From: Lytechinus pictus
Lineage: Eukaryota > Echinodermata > Echinoidea > Temnopleuroida > Toxopneustidae
Length of the DNA stretch: 64,000 nucleotides
Assembly (NCBI RefSeq): GCF_037042905.1
Contig: NC_087261.1
Location: 18,350,917 to 18,414,916, forward strand
Direction of reading: 5' to 3'
Below are positions 35,901 to 47,900 of the stretch, piece after piece. The position numbers and the translations under genes are program-made. A model generated the notes under the pieces. It was not told the DNA's origin. It worked only from the letters and a program-made list of their open reading frames with translations, and did not search any database. Within the stretch, counting starts at the first letter, position 1; each line of letters begins with the position of its first letter.

Positions 35901-38900
35901 AGCATAGCTTGAAAGTCGGATCGCAAGGTGTGCGGTGTCAAGGCTTATGACTACCGTGCAATTTAAGCTTCGACACTGCACACCTTGCGATCCGACTACC
36001 ATGCTGTCTGCTACTCACGCATGCAATATAATGCCAGGGGGTGTTTCACAAAGATTTAAGTATGACTTAGAGTCGCAATTAAATGCCTCATTACGTGCGA
36101 TATAAAAGGCATGACCGCATTGGTCAGGTCATGAGTAGAGGCAGCGCACTACTGCCTATTTGCGTTGGCATTTAAGTGCTACCTAAGTCATACTTAAATC
36201 GTTGTGAAACACCACCCTAGTTACATTGTAAAGCCAGGTTACACTATAAGTTGTTTCAATTTTAAGCCAATTTCCTATTTAATGTTGGGTTACATTACTA
36301 GACAAAACTACATTATCAGGTCATGTTACACTTTTAGTCAGGTTACACTGTAAGGTCAGTGGTGTTTCACAAAGATTTTAATATGACTCTTACATGATAT
36401 GCAACATGAATTTTTTTTATCAATACCGGACGCAGTAGTGCGAGTCCTCTCAGCATGATCTGACCAATGCGGTGATGTCTTTTATACTGCACGCAAGTAG
36501 GCCCAGATTATACACTTATAGATCAGGATACATTATGCCAGGTTACACTCTAAAGTCTGGTTATGCTTTAAAGAAGGTAACTCTTTAAAGCAGGTTAAAG
36601 TATTAGGAGAGGTTACACAATAAGCACATGAATCACACTTAAAAGGTCTATGGAAGCCACATGACTTTTCAATTGCAGGTTACATTATAAGGCAAGGTTA
36701 CACAATAAGCACAGGTATCACACTATCAGGCAACTCAGCCTAGATTACAATAAAAGATCAGGATACATTTTAAAGCCAGGTTTATACCCCTTTCATAAAC
36801 CCAATAAAACCCAATTATGCGGCTAATAGCAGCTTAATTTGGTCGTAAAATCAGAGGAGGACAAGAGTTATCTGCATTATTCTGATGCTGCTATTATCCG
36901 CATAATAGCGGCATCGGGACAAGATGTTTAGTTTATGAACGTATTTCCAAATAATGCAGATAATTGCCATTGTGCGGTCACCCTTTTCCAACACAACCGC
37001 ATCGGAGGGGCATGTCCAGTTGTCATGACGATTATCCGCCTTTTTCAGGACTGGCGCTCGTAAAAATAATGCGGATAATTTTTGGAGTTTGTGAATGCAA
37101 TTTTTATTGAATTATCCGCATTACTCTTAGGCGGCTAATTGGGTTTATGAAAGGGGTATTAAAGCAAGGTTACTGTTTTAAGAAGTTAACTCTTTGCAGG
37201 TTAAACTATAAGGCCTGGTTACACAATAAGCGCAGGTATCACACTTTAAAGCCTATCAAAGCCAGATTACTTTTTAATTCCAGGTTACATTATATAGGCC
37301 AGGGGGTGTTTCACAAAGATTTAATTATGACTTAGAGTCGCACTTAAATGCCTAGTTTTGCACGGTATAAAAGCCATGACCGCATTGCGCATTGGTCAGA
37401 TCATGCAAAGAGGACGCCCACTATAGTGTATTGATAAATTAGATTGCGCGTTGCATTTCAAATACGCGTCGGCATTTAAGTGCGATTTAAGTCATACTTA
37501 AATCTTTGTGAAACACCCCCCAGGTTACGTTGACCACGTTTCAGTTTTAACCTAGTTACTCTTTAATGTTGGGTTACATTACAAGGCAAGACTATATTAT
37601 CAGGCCATGTTACACTTTTAGTCGGGTTACACTATAAGATCAGGGGTGTTTCACAAAGATGCATACCAGTTTCACAAAGGTTGCTTCTAACAACCGGAAA
37701 GCTTGCCTGATATTTGCTGAAAATAGCAACAACTAATGTATGCAAAGTGGATTCCAAGTATTGAAATACCATTAATAGGTACAGGTTAATAGAATAACTC
37801 GTTACTAGGCCCCGATGGAAGAAACATCCATATATTTTACTATATTAGTTAACCGGTCTATTCCAGGGCGACACTGGTACCTATCTCCTGTTGGTGGCAA
37901 GCTGCTCATTGTTGGAAAGTGACCATTGCGCGTTGGATCTCAAATCAAAAGTTTTTTATTTGAATATCTGTACAGTTTTATTGATCAAATTTGTATATAT
38001 CCAATATATACACTAGTATTCCTCTGGTAATTATGGAGTCAGAAGACATGGAACTGTTATTATTTTGGCTATATAGATCCATAATGTTTTGGATATTCAT
38101 GTTTGTGCAATCATCAATTTCAGGCTTCTGAATGTATCAGGATTGGGTTCTGGCTTAGTGGTCGAGGATTTGCCTTTACCCCTACCCACAAACAACAATA
38201 TATAGTTGACTTGCCATATTATTGTATTTTAATAACTCAGGTATATGATTTTTTTGTATTCTAAGAATGTTATGTCGTATATATAATGCTTTTGTCTAGT
38301 TTTGTTTTTAGGAGTTTCACATAGTATTCATTTGCTTTATACTTTGCTTTATTTTGCTGCTTTGTTCTCCTTAACAAGATATATATAGCATCATTTTGCT
38401 AGTATGTTTATTTCTTTTGATTGCTCTTTCTTTTATGTACATATATTTAATAGAAACAGGCCCACTCCACCTCAAGTAAAAGGTTGTCTTGTACACATCG
38501 GGGTGTGGCCTTCTAATCTAAATTGTTTGGTCTTCCTTATGGTATGAGATATATGCAGTTTCGTATCCGGACATCTACCCCCTGGACATCCACCCCCCGG
38601 ACATCCACCCCCTTAGGACATCTACCCCCTAGGACAAGTACCCCCTAGGACATCTACCCCCCGGACATCTACCCCCCAAACATCTACCCTCCGGACATTT
38701 ACCCCTCGTATCCAAAATATCTGGGAGTAGATGCCCGGGGGTAGATGTCCGGGGGGGGGGTAAATGTCCGGGGGTAGATGTCCGGGGGGTAGATGTCCTA
38801 GGGGGTACTTGTCCTAAGGGGGTGGATGTCCGGGGGTAGATGTCTGGGGGTAATGTCCGGGGGGGTACATGTCCGGAGGGTAGATGTCCGGGGGGTAGAT

Positions 38901-41900
38901 GTCCGGGGGTACTTGTCCTAAGGGGGGGGATGTCCGGGGGGTGGATGTCCGGGTGGTGGATGTACGGGGGTGGATGTCCAGGGGGTAGATGTCCTAGAAT
39001 CGTGTAATTTAATTTAAACTATTATTTGAATAGTTTTGTGGAGTAGAGTATTTGTTACCCATGTATGACCTTTGTCTTTCTTAATCTAAGAGTTTTATGA
39101 AGTATATTGACGACTAGATTTGCTTCACATCTCAGTGTATTTTGTTGATTTTTTCTTCAATAAAGTTACATCAGCACTTTATATGCACATGTGTTTCTTG
39201 AGTGCTTTATGTACTGTATCTTAAGCTTATAATGACTTACATTCATTCATTTTATAATGTTTAAGCCTGGTGATGCTTCAGTTACTTGATGTATGTCAAA
39301 TTCATAGATGCCTTAAAATTAATGTTGGGGTGTTGCAAGAAAATATTTGCGATTAATTGCAAATTTATGATGCAAATTTACAAGTAATAGATCAATTCAA
39401 ACTAAAGCAAATCAATTTATACTTGTTGATGCAGTCAGTCGCAAATTTGCAATGAAATGCATGAATTTCAATTGATTTTGGGACCTGAAGTTGACTTGCG
39501 ATCAATTGCAAGTTTCTTGCAACACCCCATAAGAGTACAGAATATAAGAATAATGTGTGTGAGCACCAGCACTGGTATGAGGCAAGTAAAAGTATTGTGA
39601 AAATATGAAAAGATGTGACGAATATGAGAACAGATGAGCATGAGAAGACTGAGAAACATCTAAATTATCTTTGAACCAGGACTTCGATTTAGCCTATTTA
39701 TAGAGAAATGCTATGCACAGAGGCCAAAAATCAAAAGAAATTAAAAAAAAGATATCTGCAGATCTTGCTTTTCTTCTTTTACAAATAAACAATTTTTACC
39801 AAAGAGTTTACCTTATGAAGGGATGGTCCCAGCTGTAGATATTTACATATCAATACATAGAGTAAAATTCACAAAGCAAATTGCTGAAAGTTTTATAAAA
39901 ATCGGATAACAAATTAAAAAGTTATTGAATATTAAAGATTTGCATTTTGCCGGTGAAATAGTTCTAGGCATGTATTTATGAATATTCATTAGGTAGGCTG
40001 ATGATATTCTTTCCCACTTGTTCTTTTGTATTTCATATGAAATGAGGTTTATTCAAAAAATTGGATTGACAAGTGATTAAGTGCATTAGTTATTTAATGC
40101 CGCAACTTATTTCATCATAACGGAGACACATTATTTACACATGTATGAAAAATGAAACATCTATGATTTCATGTAATAAGAAAAGGGAAGTGGGGATGTG
40201 ACATCTGCCCACCTAATGAATATTCATGACGATGTGCATATAACTGTTCACAAAATATTGATAAAACTTCGTTATTTGTTATCCGATTTCGATGAAATTT
40301 TCAGCATTTTGCTCAGTGAATTTATCTATTTATTTAGGTATAAATATTTTCAGCCCGGATCATCATTTTAATGAGGATTTGTTTTGCGACTATTTGAAAT
40401 GCTAACTTTCATTTCTGACATGGCAATAAATGCAGAAGTTTATAACATATGTGTGATCCTGCTTTGTTTACTATTTATGAAAAAAAATGGTTAGCTTATT
40501 AAAGGTCAAGTCCACCCGAGAAAAACATTGATTTGAATAAGTAGAGATAAATCAAACTAGCATAACTGAAAATTTCATCAAAATCGGATGTAAAATAAGA
40601 AAGTTATGACATTTTTAAGTTTCGCTTATTTTTCACAAAACAGTGATATGCACAACTCAGTGACATGTTAATAAGACAGTCGATGATGTCCATCACTCGC
40701 TATTTCTTTTGTTTTCAATTGTTTGAATGATAAAATATTCATTTTTTACAGTTTTAACATTAATGACCAACTTGACTAAACCATATTTTGCACCCCTGCG
40801 TGAAAACAGAAATAAATAAATATAGCATTAAATAATTCTAATTCCACATGTTCAGGGAGGAATTAATTCTTGTATCACTTGACAATAAGGAGAAAATGAG
40901 AATGTTTCATATTTCAGATAATAAAATACAAAAGAAAGAATGGATGACGTCATAAGTCTCCTTAGTTGCATACTGACCAGGATGTGTATATAACTGTTTT
41001 GTGAAATTACGCGAAAGTTTTAAATGTCATAACTTTCTTAATTTTCATCCGATTTCGATTAAATTTTCAGTGTTATGCTTGCTAGATTTTCATCTTTTGA
41101 TTCAAATCAACTTTTTGTTGGGGTAGACTTGTCCTTTAACAATTAAAACCACTGTCGTAAAGAAGGGGATTCTGGCTCTAGTCCCTCAAAAGTTCCAAAA
41201 TTGGAGATAGAAATAGAATAAGAAAGAGAAAGATATTGAGAAGGGAAAGGGTTCAATGAGTCATTTCCTTTTTTATATATGCGCTAGCTACCATTTGGTA
41301 CAAGTGCAGTCCACAGGGGAAAGGCGTGCACCCCATGAAAGTTGGAGGGGGAGTAAAAGAGGGAATTTATATGTCAAAATGGGCATTTGGTGCAAACGGA
41401 TATTTTCACCATGAGATTATCGTCTGCGTGAAGTAGTACTAAAGTTGAGCAAAGCCTTCAGGACTAGTGATTGATTACATAATTTTACGTAGGCTTTATT
41501 TATAAATGGTCAGGAAAAATTTAAAACCTGAATATGTGAAATGCGATTTTTGGTCAATTGTGGTGATTACTGTCAAAAGAGCATCCTTGCGAGATGTTAC
41601 AGGCGCGAATCACCATCTCAAACTTTTGGATATTTTATGTAATAAGACAAGAAAATTAAAAATTACTACCAGTGTATCAAATTAACTAAAGAATTTACAC
41701 AAGCGCGAAGCGCGAGCATTTATTGACTGATGAATAGGATACATCTAACAAATCGGATAGGGAAGAGTGGGGCTAATCCGCCCCAGGTTCAAGTCCGCCC
41801 ACCACTTGATTTGACACTTTGCTGTGACTGGATGTAGGTTTTGTTGATGTAATGTTAACATGCCCAAGGTAGCAACATAACTTGGTGCGAGGTCATATGT

Positions 41901-44900
41901 TCGGAATTTCAGAAAACTATTGAAGGCGACTCCTCCATTTCGAGGCCATTTGTAAAATGAAATGTATCTTTTGTATAGGCACTCATGAATGCAGTTATAT
42001 ATATATGCAGGAGTGATATTTGTTGCTTACTGAAATATGCATTTGATATTTTAAAATATGTAAGTATCCTGTAAGTTTTGCGAAAAACAAGGGAACAGAA
42101 AATGGCTGCATATATCGTTTTGCAAAAAAGGGTTTTCAAAATGTTTAGAATGTCCAGTGTCTAAGTTTCTATTATTTACAATTTTTCTCGTGTTTCGCGC
42201 TAGCATCAAAGATATTCATGTTTCTGGTGGCAAAAAAAATTGAAGTCGCGATTCGCACTTAAATAACTCGAAATAATGCCCTTTTTAAAACTGATTAGCA
42301 CCATGAAGCGGATTTTGCAACTTCAGATTTGAAACTTTTCCAAAGCGCTTGCATGCTATACTCTCTCGCGGAAAAGAGCCAAAATATCTCAGAAATCATT
42401 GAGTTCAAAAGACTCTCCTCAACCTATAAATTACTACAAAACATCCAACTACTTCATGTAGAGCATGGGCGGAAATCCCAGGGGGACGTGTCCCCCCCCC
42501 CCCTACTCAGAATAGTAGGGGGGGGGACATAATATCAAATGTCCCCCTACTATTTTTGTTTTTTAATGATGGTAAGACATACATTCTAAATCGAAATAAA
42601 ACATGTATTTTGGGACGAGATGACCTTATTTTGGCGATGATAACTTTTTTTTGTCAAATTTCCCCGCCCCTTGACCCCAAAGGCGGATCCAGGAAACCGA
42701 AAGGCCCGCCCGCCCCCCCCCCCCCCCCCTTGGCGGAGCAAAAATTGGAAAGAAAGAAGGAAAAAAGGAGGGAAACGAAAGGAGCAAAAGAAGAGAAGGA
42801 CGACGAGTGCATAGGATAAGATGAGGGGAAGACTTGGAAAATAAAAAGAATCTTTCGTGCCACTATATAATATTTTCGCTCGCGCTTCGCGCTCGCATTG
42901 CCTGCTGGGTGATTTACATATCTTGTTCAATAGGAGTTCGAGTAATTAGTTATGGAACTCAAATATACAAAACATATTTCCCCTCAGAAATCGAACTTTC
43001 ACTATTTTGTGTAATTTACAAATTGGTTTTTTTTTAAGTGCTCAGTAAGAATGTGAGTTTTATGGTCTAAATGTCAATATTTGCTGTTTGCGCTGCGCGC
43101 TCGCAAATTTTGATCGATCAGGTACCTATTATTTTCGTGTATTCCATAAATTTTTCAAAATATCCCTTTTCAGGTCTGATTGTCAAGACGTATCAGCTAG
43201 TGCGCTGCACGCTCACATTTTGATTGGCGATTTATATAAATGTTTCAACATTGATTATACAACAAACTAATTAAAATCCCCTTTTCATGACAGTTTATAA
43301 CAAAATTAGCTCGCGATTTGCACTCGCATTAATGGTTAAAAATATATTAACTGATGCATCTTATTCATATAATCACAAAAGTGAAATGTCCAGTTTTGAT
43401 GCCATGATTTCGCGCCCTCATTATATAGGCATTAATAATTATGATATTAAACAGGTACCAGTTCAAAACGTATATACAAATTTTCTGCTCTCGCTTTGCA
43501 CTCGCATTATTAATACTCATCATTTTCAGGATTTACAAAACATAATTAGAGTGTCTCGTTCAGTAAATATTATAGGACTAAATCTCGAAATTTTCTGCTC
43601 GCGCTCGCATTATTTGATTGTTAAATGCTACTTTAACAGATATTTTTTCCATCAGTTCATTTATGCTCGCGCTTTGCGTTCGTGGTAATTATTAATTTGG
43701 ATACACATCTTTTTCAGGATAACAAACTTTGCCCAGAACCAGTTCAAATTATAGGAAAAAATACATAAAATTTCCAAAAAAAAATTAGATCGCGCTTCGC
43801 GCTCGCATCATATAAATAAGGATTTTGATATTATATATTAATTAAGAATAAAGCTAAGAAGTGACTAATGAGGACTACCCCTTCAAAGAAACATACAAAA
43901 AACATCTTCGAGCTGCCGATCGGGGAAAATAAATGACTGAAACAAATTTCCGCCCCTCCCCCCTATTGACGAAGGCTGGATCCGCCCCTGTTTCCCCCCT
44001 ACCTTTTGGGAGAGATTTCTGCCCCTGATGTAGAGGGTAGTGTCATGGTAACACGTTTGCACCAAAATGCAAATCTTGACATACTAAGTACTCTTTTTTG
44101 TCTATTTGCGGCCCCCTCCCCCTCCAAACGAAAATATATGTTCAGAGCCGCCCCTGCTTTTACTTTTTAAATGTATGTTAATCTAATTTGTAAAATATTC
44201 ACGCACAAACACTCTGTATAGGTTATGCTTTTTCAACTGGTTAATTTTTTTTTTTTTTTTGGGGGGGGGGTTGTAGTCCATTAAAAAACATCTTTCTCAT
44301 CACAAAATAAGAGATTAAAAAAGTGCAGCATATTTTTCATTTAGAGAAAATCATAGGTGATCGATCGTGTGCGTGTAGGAAAAAAACATATTTCTCATCA
44401 CAAAATAAGATATTAAAAAGAGTGCAGCATATTTTTTATTTAGAGAAAATCATAGGTGATCGATCGTGTACGTGTACATGCAGTGGATCCTATGCGTGCA
44501 TCCGGTGCGTTGGTGTACACACAAATGGTACCAAACAACACAGAGGCAGTGCGCGCACACACTGGACATATTTTCAATAAGCTAGGGAGCGAGTTACGCT
44601 ATAGCATGAGTTTACACTTTAAGACCTTAACAATACGCGCCGTATTAGTTAAAATAGCAACAAAGACATTTATTCCACCAGTTTTGATTACCTGGGTCTG
44701 GAGAAAAGACTAAGCTCAATTCTCATTTTTATTCCACTGGAATATCATTATCGTATCTTCGTTTGGACTTATATTGTAATTTTTTTATAACCAGGTCCGG
44801 AAAAAAGACTGGACTTTTTTGGACTTTTTTTAAATAACTGTGTCTGGAAAAAAAGACTTTGGACTTATATTATAATTTTTGAATTAACTGGGTCTGGAAA

Positions 44901-47900
44901 AAAAGACTGCACTTTTGTGCTATATGAACTCATTACTATAGGGTTTTAGTTTTTAGTTACCGGGTCCGGAGAAAAGACTATGCTTGATTCTCAATTTACT
45001 CTTAGCGCATATATTCACAATACGCGCCGTATTAGTTAAAACAGCAACTAATTAACTGGGTCTGGAGAAAAGACTAAGCTCGATTCTCATTTTTATTCCA
45101 CTGGAATGTCATTATCGTATCTGAGTTTGGACTTATATTATAGTTTTTTTAATAAACGGGTCTGGAAAAAAGACTTTGGACTTATATTATAATTTTTGAA
45201 ACAACTGGTCTGGAAAAAAGACTTTGGACTTATAGTATAATTTTTTAAACAACCGAGTCTGGAAAAAAAAGAATTTGGACTTATATCATAATTTTTGAAT
45301 TAACTTGGTCTGGAAAAAACGACTTTGCACTTTTGTGCTATATGAACGCATTACTATAGGATTTTAGTTTAGAACGGATTATTATTACATTTGTAGGTAA
45401 AGTGCATTATAACATTTTGGGGTAAAATTATAACATTTGTGGGCGTTATTACATTTGTGGGCGATTATTACATCGTGGGTGTAACATGGTCTAGAAACAT
45501 GACATAACATTTGGACTCTTTGCATGACATTTTCAAAGGACAGTTCATCAGCTACAAATAGTGTGATGTCATTGGCGAATATCTTGCGACTAATCTTGAC
45601 CTCAACTGAATTATTTACATTCACCTACAAACTAATACCTTAAACGTTATCATATTATTTAAATCAACTGATTATAAAAAAAATTACAACTACTATTAAT
45701 AACATGGCAGGTACAACCTTTTCTTACTCGTTTAAGTTAGAGGGAAATAAACTTACTGCCAATTTAAATTCACGTTACGACTCTGTGCATTAGCATGATA
45801 AACTCTTGAATAATAATGAATTTTTCACCAAAATTAAAATTTGCAAGGGCTCTATAAAGGAATGGTCTATGAACTTTATCAAATGCCTTATTAGGTCCAA
45901 AATAAAATAGTTGCCGATTTTTCGTTTCTCATATAATTTATACGCTTCCTAATAAACTTTCACCTACATCCTTTCCACCGAAAGGTGTACCCGGTACAAA
46001 GAATGTCCTTCCCCTGATGAATCTACCCGTTGGTTGTATTACAATGCCATCCAATGTGTATCCGTCTCAGATGTTCAGCCTGATCACATACTATCTTATC
46101 AAAATACAGAACAAGAGGTATGTGGTGTTCATAGACAAGAATTTTTTTTTTAAGTAGAATGCTTTTGGGTGTACTCACGTTCGGCCTTGGCCTTAAAGTT
46201 TCCTATTGAGGTTTATGACACTTTTAAACAGAAAATTTCTGTATACTTTAATGAAAATTTACAGTAAAACGGGGGCAAAATCCAGCCAGATTTTACATCG
46301 AAAATACGTAAACCTAGGCTCAATTAAACCGTGATAATACTGTTGAATCATTAAAATACTAATATTAAGCACAAACGTTAAGGTGGGAAAACACAGCATG
46401 TTACCAGAAATCTTGGAAACTTGTTTAGAATCTGCAGTAGAAACGAAAGCTGTAAGCCTTCTAAGCTATCCAATGGGAACGAACTCAGTGCACTAAATAC
46501 ACCTTATTCAACTTGTAAGACAAGTGACTTATGTCTGGACCAACTGATTATTGGCCTCATAAATGTGTTTAATAAAACAAAATGATAAGGAATAATATAT
46601 TGTTTTCAATAAAAATGATAGAAATTCGTTTTCATTTTAGGTGCATTTTATAGTCATCTTCCATGTCTACGTTTAAGGATGAAACATTGAAAAGTCCACT
46701 TTTACAACAAAATCGGAAAATTATTTTAAAACATCATCAATAGGTAACAAGAGGTCATTTAGTTATCTAACATAATTTGCTATCAAAGGTTATCCTTTCT
46801 CTTTACCGAATCTAGATCACCATTACTGTACAGCAGCTTCCAACCCTCAAAGACAACGAACAATACCAGTGTGCCTTCGACTCTTTCCTGGTCAATGCTG
46901 TTACAACGTCCGACACAGTAGTTTGCACAACTCCTCCTGTGGACGAATTGCCTACAATTCCTGAAGAAGGTGAGGCGAGAACTGTTTGTCTCATCGAGTC
47001 TCTTATGGCTTTACCATTATTACATTTATAGTTATTTTCTATATCTATAAGAACTTGAAGACCTCAGTCTTTTCCCCAGATTAATGACTAAAATTGTATT
47101 AAACATATGTATTGAACTTTCATTATACATAGGTATTTTAAGAATCTGAAAATGAAAATCACCCATTCTTTTGCAACTTACGAATGAGGATCCTTTACAC
47201 TTAATACAATATACTGGAAACGATTTCTTTTTCACTGACCATATCGTTGACGTCACTTGGAAGATATTGTTGATGCTTTTTGTTTGTTGTTGTTTGTTTT
47301 TATTTTGTTTCAACCACCAGATGACCATAAGATTTTGACCCTTTCCATTTTCTCAACGGAGACCACAGTTTACTTCATAAGCACGGATTTTATCTTGTTT
47401 GACTGCACCCATCATAAATCGTATGTAACAAACTTCACTGGATATTTTAACACAGCGCCTTTTTTGCACATTTTATATGTAATAATGGTTGGTTGGTAGG
47501 GATTTTTTACCTGATTGCTAAGAAAGCATAAATGCTTGTAAGCAAGCAACCAGAGGACTGACGGCTTAAGGTCATCTCCGAATGACCTGGTAATGAGGAC
47601 TAATGCCCTACCAAAGGGCACGAGCGTACCAAGTTGGAATTGAACCCGGGTCTCCGGAATACAGATCCCCGCTCTACCGACTGAGCTTTTGCGCCTCCTG
47701 TAGAATGTTGGTTTCCCTCTTTGTGATAAATTTTGCCATGCCCCATTTACTTAGAGAAATTTAAGGAGCATCATGTAAATATACTGTGTATTTCCTTAAA
47801 GAATCTGCCACTTTGTTACGAAAAAGAACTTGCAAGTAATTCACTTAATTTGCAGTAAAGAAAAGGTGTAACTCTGACCCTGTGCTTTACATTTCTTGTT

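Larger units (their letters stand above)
36220..37660. repeat. Degenerate 'aggttacactataag' satellite interrupted by MITEs
   Basis: Many loosely spaced copies of (c)aggttacaNtataagg, with variants such as gttacacaataagcacagg. They resemble an old short-unit satellite into which the 'GGTGTTTCACAAAG' and 'TACCCCTTTCATAAACCC' MITEs inserted. Confidence 0.7.
28888..44631. mobile_element. Element B: 15.7-kb inserted unit with GTTAAGGTCTTAAA ends
   Basis: Both ends carry GTTAAGGTCTTAAA in inverted orientation. Weaker terminal similarity continues inward for about 110 bp (GTAACTCGCC/T; CGCGCGCACTG/TGCGCGCACTG). It is flanked by AATACGT (28,881-28,887) and AATACGC (44,632-44,638). The flanks joined across it match an intact paralogous repeat unit at 27,845-27,965 and another at about 44,990-45,040, which serve as the empty site. 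The contents are repeats only: MITEs, a hAT element, a SINE, minisatellites. The superfamily cannot be assigned. Confidence 0.85.
27465..45485. mobile_element. Element A: TIR element with 7-bp TSD, split by later insertions
   Basis: Termini GTTGCACCCACAAATGTAAT and, inverted, GTTACACCCACGATGTAATA; flanked by ATGGTCT at 27,458-27,464 and 45,486-45,492. Subterminal inverted repeats include actaaaatcctatagtaatg (27,586) and its complement near 45,350. The interior is a direct tandem array of roughly 50-bp units with the core GGGTCTGGAAAAAAGAC, in the same direction on both sides (27,730-28,080 and 44,690-45,330). Without the later insertions (hAT relic near 28,100-28,800 and element B) it would be about 1.6 kb. 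No coding region. Confidence 0.85.

Noticed and set aside
42556-42930. Pro/Gly-rich frames on both strands
   Set aside because: Caused by poly-C/G runs within a hAT-type element.
28888-44631. Polinton/Maverick identity for element B
   Set aside because: Length and a 6-7-bp duplication would fit, but the ends do not resemble the known AG..CT termini and no polymerase B, integrase, ATPase or capsid gene was recognised.
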